Below the pieces are notes generated by a model. That model was not told the origin of the DNA. It did no database searches and saw only the letters and a program-made list of their open reading frames with translations. A stretch of DNA of 64,000 bases from Ruminococcus flavefaciens (lineage in GTDB: Bacteria; Bacillota; Clostridia; Oscillospirales; Ruminococcaceae), in assembly GCF_900108555.1 (NCBI RefSeq), contig NZ_FNWV01000002.1, forward strand, positions 336,227 through 400,226. Reading direction: 5' to 3'. Shown here in pieces: positions 53,109 through 60,735 of this stretch. The first letter of the stretch is position 1, and the number at the start of each line of letters is the position of its first letter. Both the position numbers and the translations under genes were made by a program.

Positions 53109-54320
53109 ATGTCAAGGAAAACGTTAAAAGCCTTATTCCATATGGGAGCTAAAGAGTATAAGACAGAGTACGATAACAGATATAATGATGCTGATACTAT
53201 TCACCTATCTGTAAATATCGGAGAGAATGCTGCATTCATTTGTCAGACCCCTGAGATATACAAACAGATAATATCGATTGAGCGTTTGGATAAAGGTGTT
53301 GAATCATTGACCAATACACTGCCTCAGCTTGTAATATCTCAGTTCACATCCAAATGTCTTATTGATGAAATACTCCTGACCAACAACATAGAAGGTGTTC
53401 ACAGTACCAGAAAAGAGATCGGTGAAATTCTTCAGGATCTATCAACTCGTGATAAACGCAACAGGTTCGTTGGTCTTGTTGCTAAGTATGCAGCTCTTGA
53501 AGATGATCACACAATGTCTTTTAAGTCCTGTCAGGATATACGCAAGGTCTATGACGATATCTTCTATGAAGAGATAAAGGCAACTGATCCTGATAATCTG
53601 CCTGATGGTGAATTGTTCCGTCGTTCAGGTGTCGAAGTTCAGTCAGCTACTCAGAAGGTTATCCATAAAGGAATATCGCCCGAAAGTAAGATAATCGATT
53701 CAATGAACCAGAGTCTGAATGTGCTGAATGATGATGATATCGACATTTTCATCAGAATATCGGTATTTCATTACCTGTTCGGGTACATTCATCCATTCTA
53801 TGACGGAAACGGTAGAACGAGTCGTTTCATCAGCAGCTATCTTCTTTCAAGACAACTCAATCCTCTGATAGGATTCAGATTATCATATACGATAAAAGAA
53901 AACATATCCAAGTACTATAAGGCTTTTGAAGTATGTAATGATCCGCATAACAAGGCAGAACTAACGCCGTTTGTGGAGATGTTTTTGAATTTAGTTGAGA
54001 TATCGTTACAACAGTTGCTGGAGACTCTTGAAGATAAGAAGTTTAAGTGGGATTACTATTGCCAGCGTATCGTTAGCTTACCAAATGCTGAAAAGACTGA
54101 TATCTCTCATATGTACGAACTGCTTATCCAGGCAGCTCTCTTCTCCAATATCGGTATCTCTCGTGAAGAGCTTCTTAATGAGTTGCAATTGTCAGAGAAC
54201 ACTGTGCGAAGCAGGTTAAAGCTTATTCCTGCTAATTTGCTTATTGAAAACCGCCAGAGAGGTAGGAAGTATTATCTTCTTGACCTTGATGCGGCTGATA
54301 AAATTTTTGAAGATTCATAA
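53109..54320 (+). CDS. Fic-domain protein (class II, self-inhibited)
   Basis: About 403 residues. The Fic core is HPFYDGNGRTSRF near residue 235, matching H-x-F-x-D-G-N-G-R-x-x-R. An N-terminal inhibitory helix motif is visible as TNNIEG near residue 95 ([ST]-x3-E-[GN]). The C-terminal winged helix (ISREELLNELQLSENTVRSRLKL) could bind DNA. Fic enzymes usually transfer AMP to proteins. The ATG at 53109 is used because GGAG lies 9 nt upstream; the ATG at 53100 touches GGAG. It has its own promoter and terminator. Confidence 0.88.
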   Translation: MSRKTLKALFHMGAKEYKTEYDNRYNDADTIHLSVNIGENAAFICQTPEIYKQIISIERLDKGVESLTNTLPQLVISQFTSKCLIDEILLTNNIEGVHSTRKEIGEILQDLSTRDKRNRFVGLVAKYAALEDDHTMSFKSCQDIRKVYDDIFYEEIKATDPDNLPDGELFRRSGVEVQSATQKVIHKGISPESKIIDSMNQSLNVLNDDDIDIFIRISVFHYLFGYIHPFYDGNGRTSRFISSYLLSRQLNPLIGFRLSYTIKENISKYYKAFEVCNDPHNKAELTPFVEMFLNLVEISLQQLLETLEDKKFKWDYYCQRIVSLPNAEKTDISHMYELLIQAALFSNIGISREELLNELQLSENTVRSRLKLIPANLLIENRQRGRKYYLLDLDAADKIFEDS

Positions 54321-54327
54321 TGAAAGC

Positions 54328-54354
54328 ACCGCCTTCTGTGGCGGTGTTCTTTTA
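54328..54354 (+). terminator. Terminator of the fic gene
   Basis: CACCGCC/GGCGGTG stem, TTCTGT loop, TTCTTTT tail. Confidence 0.85.
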
Positions 54355-54378
54355 CGTATATTTTGATAACAGAATAAA

Positions 54379-55359
54379 TCATTTGAGATTTGTAATAATA
54401 AATGGAACTGCATCTATCATTTTCCTTTCACTGTCCCATGACAGTTTTCCAAAAAATGATAAGGAGTTGAAATGACCTCTTGAACCTAATATGAATGCGT
54501 TATTACTCTCTGCTCTTCGGCGATGTACAGGCAACTTATGATCTGTATTATTGAAGTAATACTTGTTGAAATAAATGTAAACCGTTATCTCCTCGTAGCC
54601 ATATCTGAAACGTGTACCGACTCCATCAGGATTCCATGCGAAATACAAGTAACGAAGCTTAGATACACTAAATGAAGCATATATAGGCTGTTTGCTTTTT
54701 TTCACGGCATTTAAAATCTCTTCCTGAGTATGGTAAAGCATATTCTGCTTTGATAAATGCCTTTCGATTTCTATCTTGAAATCTACCACTGAATGACTGT
54801 TTTCCGGCTGATAACCGTCAAGAAGTGTGTCAGGAAGCTTAAGTTTTTCAATGTTCTTTTTTATTACATCTGCATCTGCAGCAAAATAGTATTTATTATC
54901 GTAATAGCGTCTCTGCCTTTCTATGGCATCGTACACTTTGTGATATACGACTTGGTTAGGATAGTAATTATAATTCGAAAAAATCGAAATGCCAGTGTGA
55001 TAGAAGTATTCCAGAATAGCCGCAGCACAGCCTGCGCTTCTGCTCTGACCGTATTCGCACTGACAGATGATATCCTTACCGCTATTGTAGGCTTTTACAA
55101 TGAACATAGCCATATCATCTGCCTCTGGGAAATAAATATCGTATGTATATCCCTTGCGTTTGAGAACCTCAAGATCAAGATCCTCAAGCTCGCTATAGAA
55201 TACGTTCTTGCACACTCCGCTGTAATCCACATGGGTATAGTCCTTGTCGATACGCTTAATAGCAGGATCGTAGAAGCTGATTACAACAGTATTAGCTGGA
55301 AATGATCCTTCTGCTATAATACGCTCGATTACTTCTCTTGAATATACAGTTACGGTCAT
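54379..55359 (-). CDS. Tyrosine/dual-specificity phosphatase-like fusion protein
   Basis: 326 residues. The N-terminal 160 residues look like a cysteine phosphatase: a P-loop C-E-Y-G-Q-S-R-S-A near residue 101 (C-x5-R), preceded by DMAMFIVKAYNSGKDIICQ. A possible general acid lies in the YFPEADD region. The C-terminal half (about 175-326) has no known family. It may remove phosphate from proteins or nucleotides. A GGAGGG site is present. It is the last minus-strand gene of the island. Confidence 0.65.
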   Translation of the reverse strand: MTVTVYSREVIERIIAEGSFPANTVVISFYDPAIKRIDKDYTHVDYSGVCKNVFYSELEDLDLEVLKRKGYTYDIYFPEADDMAMFIVKAYNSGKDIICQCEYGQSRSAGCAAAILEYFYHTGISIFSNYNYYPNQVVYHKVYDAIERQRRYYDNKYYFAADADVIKKNIEKLKLPDTLLDGYQPENSHSVVDFKIEIERHLSKQNMLYHTQEEILNAVKKSKQPIYASFSVSKLRYLYFAWNPDGVGTRFRYGYEEITVYIYFNKYYFNNTDHKLPVHRRRAESNNAFILGSRGHFNSLSFFGKLSWDSERKMIDAVPFIITNLK

Positions 55360-55415
55360 CGAAACCCTCCATATTTTCTCTACAAAGCCCTCGATTGATT
55401 ATCTATATTTTCAAT

Positions 55416-55943
55416 TTAAATCAGCTTGTTAATATACGCAGTTGTGATTTCTGCAAAATCTCCCCAGAAAACACGACTAAACAAACGTTTTTTAAGTCCA
55501 TCATGTGCTTCTTTCTGTGAGAAGGTCATCATGAAACGCTTGCTAGATTCGTAAAACGCATTGAAAAGAAGTATAAGCTCGTCCTGCGTTTTCTCCTTTC
55601 CTGCAAGTTCCTGTATATCATCTACAAGAAGAACATCTGCCTGCAAATATTTCTCACGGAACTTCTCTGCTGAACCGCCATTGCTGATTATATTTGTAAG
55701 AGAGGAAACCATATCCGTTGTTGTTGTAAGAATCACATTAAGCTCATACGCATTCTGCTCAATCGCATTTTTAACAGCATATAGCAGATGAGTCTTGCCT
55801 GTTGCTGTGCCGCCGAATATTGCAAGCGGCTTTGAGTCAGCATTTTCGGCAAACTGCTTCGCTTTATCAAAAGCTTGGCTGTTTGTTTTGTTGACCTCAA
55901 AGCTGTCAAATGTGAATCTGCTGCCCTTCTTATTTTCCTGCAT
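55416..55943 (-). CDS. DnaA/DnaC-like AAA+ ATPase lacking a DNA-binding domain
   Basis: 175 residues. The start FTFDSFEVNKTNSQAFDKA resembles DnaA domain III; Walker A is IFGGTATGKTHLL and Walker B is VLLVDDIQEL. The protein stops after the sensor region (FMMTFSQKEAHDGLKKRL, FSRVFWGDFAEI), with no DnaA domain IV. It may be a helicase loader or regulatory ATPase of a mobile element. Confidence 0.75.
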   Translation of the reverse strand: MQENKKGSRFTFDSFEVNKTNSQAFDKAKQFAENADSKPLAIFGGTATGKTHLLYAVKNAIEQNAYELNVILTTTTDMVSSLTNIISNGGSAEKFREKYLQADVLLVDDIQELAGKEKTQDELILLFNAFYESSKRFMMTFSQKEAHDGLKKRLFSRVFWGDFAEITTAYINKLI

Positions 55944-55958
55944 AATTCGACCTCCTTA

Positions 55959-56234
55959 TCAATAATCCCTTATTGTGTATACAGGATGGCCTGTTCCATA
56001 TCCCTGAAAAACCTGATTGTTCTTAATTGTATAGACTGGATGCCCTGTACCATAGCCATGATATAACTGATTACCTCTTATTGTAAAAACTGGATGTTCC
56101 GTTCCAGAACCTTGGTATATTTGATTTCCACTAATTGTGTAGACAGGACGTCCAGTACCATAGCACTGATAGACCTCATTTCCGTTAATCGTGTAAACAG
56201 GATGACCAGTTCCATAACCTTCGTATACTCTCAT
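55959..56234 (-). CDS. Five-repeat small protein (YGTGHPVYTI repeats)
   Basis: 91 residues made almost only of five tandem 18-residue repeats with the core Y-G-T-G-H-P-V-Y-T-I-x-G-N-x-V/I-Y, which are also repeated at the DNA level (54-nt period). The ATG at 56234 follows a GGAGG, so it is very likely translated. The pattern suggests a small beta-solenoid or beta-roll. No known family can be assigned with certainty. It sits between the DnaA-like ATPase and a glycohydrolase remnant. Confidence 0.75.
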   Translation of the reverse strand: MRVYEGYGTGHPVYTINGNEVYQCYGTGRPVYTISGNQIYQGSGTEHPVFTIRGNQLYHGYGTGHPVYTIKNNQVFQGYGTGHPVYTIRDY

Positions 56235-56289
56235 AACAAACCTCCGTTCCGTGCACAGCACATATATGGCGTTGTTGGCTTATCAGCAT

Positions 56290-56394
56290 TTATATAAAAA
56301 ACTGACCTTTATGCAGAAATTCCACTGCATATCCCAGTGCATCACCGGCTACCCCGCCTATGAGGCAGCCGAAGAATTTAACGTTATTGCGCAT
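56290..56394 (-). pseudogene. N-terminal remnant of an ADP-ribosylglycohydrolase (DraG family)
   Basis: A 34-codon frame (ATG at 56394, TAA at 56290) reads MRNNVKFFGCLIGGVAGDAL, then GYAVEFLHKGQ. The 'GCLIGG..GDALG..VEF' block is the conserved start of ADP-ribosylglycohydrolases, where the G-D helps bind the metal site. The frame stops at once after it and no continuation is found in any frame before the five-repeat gene. It is a truncated gene, below usual ORF length cut-offs. AGAAGAG lies before the ATG. Confidence 0.65.
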
Positions 56395-56426
56395 TTGTCT
56401 CTTCTAAAGCAGACAGATTTTGTGTG

Positions 56427-57017
56427 TTACTTCGTATTTTTGTCAATGTTGTTTATAAACTTATCGACATAGAAGCCTTCGTACCTGTCGGAGACAGTTA
56501 CTAAATTAACATCTATTTTTTGGCAGAATCGACTATAGGCATCTATGTACTCGCCGTAGTCCTTTTTATCTTTATAGGAATAATTCTCCTTTAAGTATAT
56601 TGCGTTTATGCTGTCGTAAATCGGAAACATATTTGGATAACAATGATGACAATACTTCGAAGCAAATGATAGGAGAAATCGTCCTCTTGTTTTAGCAGCC
56701 TTTGCTAAATCGATAACAAGAGCTGCTGCAACATCTATATCTTTGGTTCCTATTCTTGATTGAAAACTCTTGCTAGCTATGAAGGCTGCAAGTTCTCTGC
56801 TCTCGTCTGCCAATTCTGATTTTCCAAAAGACAAGTGTGTGGAATACTTTGAGTTTATTGTTTTTATCTGTTGCAATGCTGTCTCACAATCTACTTTTAT
56901 TTTGAAGCTGTCTAGAAAATCCAACTCGCTCTTGAACCAAGGGAAAGCTTCGTTGTTGGTTTTGAGATCCTTTTTGAACTGCTCGTAGCCTTTTTTTGAA
57001 ACCTCGTAATTTAACAT
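56427..57017 (-). CDS. Hypothetical 196-residue protein
   Basis: The helical N-terminal half (about 1-95) is followed by a conserved-looking core RFLLSFASKYCHHCYPNMFPIYDS, where 'SFASKY' and 'P.YDS' are features shared by an uncharacterised family that I cannot name. ATG at 57017 is used because GGAGG sits 7 nt away; ATG at 57023 is too close to it. The function is unknown. The gap 57018-57274 is AT-rich and gene-free. Confidence 0.55.
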   Translation of the reverse strand: MLNYEVSKKGYEQFKKDLKTNNEAFPWFKSELDFLDSFKIKVDCETALQQIKTINSKYSTHLSFGKSELADESRELAAFIASKSFQSRIGTKDIDVAAALVIDLAKAAKTRGRFLLSFASKYCHHCYPNMFPIYDSINAIYLKENYSYKDKKDYGEYIDAYSRFCQKIDVNLVTVSDRYEGFYVDKFINNIDKNTK

Positions 57018-57274
57018 AAACATACCTCCCGAAAAACAAATGTGTGTTTTAAGTTGTGATTTATAATCTGCCAGCCTGAAACCGAACTTCCGCTGACAAA
57101 AAAGTTTTTATTACAGTTCCCACACCTGTTATCATTCATCAATTAAAGTCAGAAACATTGAACACTGACCTAAACCAATAACTGATAATAATAACTATAA
57201 ACTATAACACTGAACATGAACATTAACCGTTCATATTCAAAAGGCAAGTGTAAGAACTGTAAACGGAAAACACT

Positions 57275-57784
57275 TTAGATGTCTATCTCAAATTCTACGG
57301 TACTGTTAATGAGATCGAGTGCTGTCTGAGCCTTGGCAAGCATATCGGACAGTTCGATATAACGCTTGTTGGCTTCCTCTATATCGTAATTGGTATATTG
57401 GTAATCGAGAATCGCACTGTTACCGGAATAGCCTGAACTTACGCGGACTTTGGGCATAGCGTCCCTCATTCCGCTAAGTAAAGAGCACTGTTTGTTGAGT
57501 TGCGGAAGAAATACGAGCATCTCGTCGATGGTCATATCAAATTCTGGAACAACAGTTGTTGTGTTGAATATATTTAATGCGTGCTTGAGTTTGCGTATCT
57601 TCCTCTCAACTTCTGCCTGAGCATCACGCATTTCCTTGAAGTTATACTTTGGACGAACAGATTCGATGTCCTCCTGAAGCGCAGCAACAAAGGTCTTTGT
57701 TTTTCCCTCACGAACCTGTAATGTACGCAGTTCGTCGTTAAGCTGACGCAGCATCTTCGCTGCTTTTGCGGATGTAATTAACAT
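57275..57784 (-). CDS. Coiled-coil protein, possibly DIP1984-like
   Basis: 169 residues, mostly helical. The order of N-terminal helices (LRQLNDELRTLQVREGK), a KHALNIFNTTTVV turn, a MTIDEMLVFLPQLNKQCSLLSGMRDA segment in parts, and a final ALDLINSTVEFEIDI resembles small coiled-coil proteins of the DIP1984 group, but the match is from memory. It could be structural or a partner for other island proteins. AAGGAGG precedes the ATG. Confidence 0.5.
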   Translation of the reverse strand: MLITSAKAAKMLRQLNDELRTLQVREGKTKTFVAALQEDIESVRPKYNFKEMRDAQAEVERKIRKLKHALNIFNTTTVVPEFDMTIDEMLVFLPQLNKQCSLLSGMRDAMPKVRVSSGYSGNSAILDYQYTNYDIEEANKRYIELSDMLAKAQTALDLINSTVEFEIDI

Positions 57785-57835
57785 AAGTATTTCCTCCTTG
57801 AAAATAGCCTTATTATACTTATTAACTGAAGGCGG

Positions 57836-58048
57836 TTACTTCAGCGCTCCGTATTTTACAAATGCAGAGCATCCTCCGTTCGCCTGTTTTGTCTGTCCCC
57901 GATATCCTGAATTTTGATTCTGACATTTCCCTGTATCCATAGGGCTTATGACCTCTAACCTCGACCCCCAACGGTCACAAACAATTCTTATTCCTGACCA
58001 GCAGGCACAAGTCGCACAGTATTTCGCATCGCAAGTGTACTGATACAT
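57836..58048 (-). CDS. Small cysteine-rich protein
   Basis: 70 residues with seven or more Cys (CDAKYCATCACWSGIRIVC, then GKCQNQ and GGCSAF). The spacing suggests one zinc or iron site, as in small proteins on phages and plasmids. It is preceded by AGGAGG and by a clear promoter/operator (58096-58129). The function is unknown. Confidence 0.6.
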   Translation of the reverse strand: MYQYTCDAKYCATCACWSGIRIVCDRWGSRLEVISPMDTGKCQNQNSGYRGQTKQANGGCSAFVKYGALK

Positions 58049-58095
58049 ATACTTACCTCCTGACTTAAAAACAGCTCAATGAATACGTTTTTCTT

Positions 58096-58129
58096 CTGTG
58101 ATTATATTATATCACAGGGCATAGGTCAA
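58096..58129 (-). promoter_or_regulatory. Promoter/operator A: CTGTGAT...ATCACAG over the -10
   Basis: On the minus strand, TTGACC (58124-58129), 17 nt, TATAAT (58101-58106). The 22-nt palindrome-like CTGTGAT...ATCACAG (58096-58117) covers the -10. Near-identical copies lie at 58843-58864 and 60019-60040. Confidence 0.7.
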
Positions 58130-58153
58130 AACCGCTCTATGTCGTATATGCCA

Positions 58154-58792
58154 TTAGCACTTTACCACTTCGCTATGGAAACGTATAAAGTCTGAAACGT
58201 CAAAAGAAGGTATCTCGTTATAAAGCTCAAGCATAAGACGGATAATTGCTACCGATTTCGCTTGAGTGTTGATGCTCCTTTGAGGATTGAATTCGATATC
58301 CGTAAAATGAGTATACCCTTTGATTTTTTCGATTTCTTCGGGAAGGAGTGTTTGTTTAACGGCATTGATATAAATATAGTCGTAGAAAACGGTTTTGGGC
58401 TCAAGCGGAAAATCTATACCAGAATAATTGAAACCCAAAAGAGCTCCTGAAATATAAAGTCTATCGTCTCTTTTTGATTCTTTGGGACTAACGTCCAACA
58501 AATCACGATATGGACCTCCGTTTGAAAAAACTTTTGAACTCTGGAAAATATTCTCTAATGTGTATCCGTTAAGCTTAAGATTGAAAGCACTCAGCTTAAC
58601 GCCAAGGTCAATTATCCCCTTTGTACTTATTTCCAGAGGAGTTGCTTTCTTATTGGCTGTTTTTACTGCATTATGCAGTGCGACAATGGATCTTTGCTTC
58701 TGAGCCAAAGAAAAGCCTGCGAACCATTGAAACTCGTACTCGTTTTTGATGACCTTACCGTTTGATGTAGAATAAACTGGTCTTATCGCCAT
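58154..58792 (-). CDS. NADAR-type ADP-ribosylglycohydrolase homologue (DarT1-associated antitoxin type)
   Basis: 212 residues. Motif order: an N-terminal EFQWFAGFSLAQKQRSI, then LEISTKG, LGVKLSAFNLKL, SSKVFSNGGPYRDLL, SPKESKRDDRL, EPKTVFYDYIYINA and HFTDIEFNPQRSIN. From memory this order matches the NADAR proteins that accompany DarT1 DNA ADP-ribosyltransferases and remove ADP-ribose from guanine. No DarT-like gene is visible in the island, so the protein is an orphan antitoxin or has another partner. GGAGG and a local promoter precede it. Confidence 0.65.
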   Translation of the reverse strand: MAIRPVYSTSNGKVIKNEYEFQWFAGFSLAQKQRSIVALHNAVKTANKKATPLEISTKGIIDLGVKLSAFNLKLNGYTLENIFQSSKVFSNGGPYRDLLDVSPKESKRDDRLYISGALLGFNYSGIDFPLEPKTVFYDYIYINAVKQTLLPEEIEKIKGYTHFTDIEFNPQRSINTQAKSVAIIRLMLELYNEIPSFDVSDFIRFHSEVVKC

Positions 58793-58842
58793 AAACTATA
58801 CCTCCTGTCTAAAATTAGACAATGAATATGTGTTTTTCTCTT

Positions 58843-58864
58843 CTGTAATTATATTATATCATAG
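58843..58864 (-). promoter_or_regulatory. Promoter/operator B before the NADAR gene
   Basis: A 22-nt copy of operator A with two changes (CTGTAAT...ATCATAG). The following leader (AGAAGA, AAAAAC, ATATTCATTG) is also shared with site A, so about 45 nt are duplicated. A TAGAC/GTCTA hairpin lies at 58807-58820. A GGGGCG/CGCCCC hairpin of the upstream gene lies just before (58869-58885). Confidence 0.6.
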
Positions 58865-58893
58865 AGGATGGGGCGTTTCCGCCCCAACACCAG

Positions 58894-59847
58894 TTAAACA
58901 ACTTCCCATGCGAGTTCCTGTATCTTGTAGATCATTTCCTCGCAAACATCATCTATCTCCTTGCTATTGCTATGCTTGGAAAGCGCTAAAGAACAAGATT
59001 TACCTGTTGTGAGGCAACTAAGGATAATTACTATGTGATTGCACTTGTTCTCATATTGTACTTTGATATCCCTGTTATGAAGAGTTAAGTATCGATCCAC
59101 AAACACATCACTGTTCCAAATTAAGCTCGGATTTGAAAAAGGATGTCTTAATCGATTTAGCCCATTCTCTGTCTGCCTGCCTACTAACGCTTCTCTGATA
59201 AGATCATGCTCTCTTACGGAATCTGTAATACTAAAATTGATGATCTTTGGTTCTAAGGTCATGTCCTGTATCAAGCTGATAAGATACTCAGTATCATCAT
59301 CTGTCTGGTCAACAATCGTTGAGATGTTAAATCCTGTGTCAAGGCAGTAAAGATTTACACAGATCCATCCGTTATCCTCCCACATACCATGAGGATAAAA
59401 GTATACATTGATTTGACGATCATGAAGTTTGAATATAAAGCTTTCTTCGCCTGCTCCTTTCCAACGCTCCTCAATGGTATCCTCATAGCAACGACAATAC
59501 TTTTCTACAAGTATATCCCATAACTCACTATATTCTTCTTTAGATTCGATCGCTTCTATATTGAAAATTTCCAGTTCCTCGACATCAAGTGCGAGCCAAA
59601 GTATCATTCTTATCAGTTTTTCTGTATTTTGAGCTGAGCCGTCATAGCATCCGCTCACACTTCTCATAATGTTTGGGCAATACATTTCGACTGAAATTAA
59701 ATCATTACAGTCAAAAAAAGCAATTTCTATTTGACGACAGTTGTGTTCTATTCTGTTTTTTTCGGTACCCTCAACTCGGAACTCGACATAAGCCTCGAAG
59801 AATTTCTGACATACCTCTACCCATGCCGGTCTTGTATAATAATCCAT
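58894..59847 (-). CDS. Hypothetical 317-residue protein
   Basis: Acidic, cytosolic, mixed alpha/beta, with Trp- and Cys-rich surface (WLALDVEELEIFNIEAIES, YFYPHGMWEDNGWICVNLY). It shows a two-part symmetry of 'IEIAFFDCNDLISVEMY' and 'INVYFYPHGMWEDNGWICVNLY', possibly a duplicated fold. No family is recognised. AGGAGGT precedes the ATG. It is upstream of the NADAR gene in the WYL-headed island. The gap 59848-60165 holds operator copy C, a small ORF and a hairpin. Confidence 0.5.
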   Translation of the reverse strand: MDYYTRPAWVEVCQKFFEAYVEFRVEGTEKNRIEHNCRQIEIAFFDCNDLISVEMYCPNIMRSVSGCYDGSAQNTEKLIRMILWLALDVEELEIFNIEAIESKEEYSELWDILVEKYCRCYEDTIEERWKGAGEESFIFKLHDRQINVYFYPHGMWEDNGWICVNLYCLDTGFNISTIVDQTDDDTEYLISLIQDMTLEPKIINFSITDSVREHDLIREALVGRQTENGLNRLRHPFSNPSLIWNSDVFVDRYLTLHNRDIKVQYENKCNHIVIILSCLTTGKSCSLALSKHSNSKEIDDVCEEMIYKIQELAWEVV

Positions 59848-60018
59848 ATGTTACCTCCTGAAAGAAAGTCATGGTTTTGGTTTTCTTCATTATACTACTC
59901 AAAAATTTGAAACCCGAAGATTCAGAGGGGTGAATAGAAAAATCTCCTTTTTACACAGATTGACAGTACTCAAAATGTGCAGAATGTATATGTGCTCTGT
60001 GAAGTGCCTATGTTTTTA

Positions 60019-60040
60019 CTGTGATTATATTATATCAAAG
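60019..60040 (-). promoter_or_regulatory. Promoter/operator C upstream of the 317-residue gene
   Basis: A 22-nt copy of operator A, CTGTGAT then ATATTATATC and AAAG, about 170 nt before the gene start. A related half-site (TGTGATATAAT on the minus strand) lies near 60697-60707 before the 172-residue gene. Confidence 0.5.
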
Positions 60041-60054
60041 GAGGATGAGTATAA

Positions 60055-60234
60055 ATGAACTTGTGCCTGCATGGTATAATAATTATTTTCGTGCTTTTTC
60101 TATTTCATATTATAGCAAAGGACATAGGGCGTTACTGCCTTATGTCCTATAGCCTAATTATAATATCAATTTTTATTCTGTTGCTCACGGATAAACTCAT
60201 TTATGATATGAGCACACTTTTGATAAGACTCTGA
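60055..60234 (+). CDS. Possible small membrane protein (59 residues)
   Basis: ATG at 60055 follows a strong AAAGGAGG (60037-60044) at 10 nt. The frame reads MNLCLHGIIIIFVLFLFHII, then a short basic loop and a second hydrophobic stretch (LMSYSLIIISIFILLLT), ending TGA at 60232-60234. It overlaps the 3' end of the 172-residue gene on the other strand by 69 nt. It resembles small hydrophobic toxins or leader peptides, but it may be chance, since its first half also covers a terminator. Confidence 0.3.
   Translation: MNLCLHGIIIIFVLFLFHIIAKDIGRYCLMSYSLIIISIFILLLTDKLIYDMSTLLIRL
60119..60148 (-). terminator. Hairpin after the 172-residue gene
   Basis: AGGACATA-GGC/GCC-TATGTCCT stem (one G-U pair) with a 6-nt loop, short T-tail on the minus strand. 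Confidence 0.65.
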
Positions 60235-60684
60235 ATCTAGAATCTTGATTATTTCACGAATAGTCGCCTTTGCCGCTTCTTCGGAAGAAAAGTCAGGAGT
60301 TATCGACTCATGAAATTTAGAATTGTCTGACGCAAGAATAGCTCCTTCTTTTTCACCAATAAAGCTATAACCCTGCGCTTCAAAGCATTCTCTTGCCTTA
60401 CGATATAATTCTTCATGACCTTTTTTGGTTTCCAAATGAATAGGTATATTGATTTTTGATACATTTGTTATTGGTAGTCCTCTTTTCCAATTCAATTCAA
60501 AATGGAAACTGATATTAGACCATTCATCAGCAGAAATAATACTCCAAAATTCGTTTTTATAGTTTCCAAATTCTAAATTATTGAGGAAACGATATTTTCC
60601 ATTTGACAACGCTTCCAACTGGTGAGCAATCCACATATCCTCATAGTATCTTGTCATATCTTCTGATAAAAAAGTTGTACTCAT
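60166..60684 (-). CDS. Hypothetical 172-residue protein
   Basis: No known family. The N-terminal part has 'DMWIAHQLEALSNGKYRFLNNLEFG', then a beta-rich segment (SFHFELNWKRGLPITNVSKI), and a helical end with 'FSSEEAAKATIREIIKIL'. GGAGGAAAA precedes the ATG. It follows the WYL regulator gene by 51 nt and may be its first target. Confidence 0.5.
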   Translation of the reverse strand: MSTTFLSEDMTRYYEDMWIAHQLEALSNGKYRFLNNLEFGNYKNEFWSIISADEWSNISFHFELNWKRGLPITNVSKINIPIHLETKKGHEELYRKARECFEAQGYSFIGEKEGAILASDNSKFHESITPDFSSEEAAKATIREIIKILDSESYQKCAHIINEFIREQQNKN

Positions 60685-60735
60685 AATTTTCCTCCTTATT
60701 ATTATATCACATCGTATGTGACATTATTGACTTAC

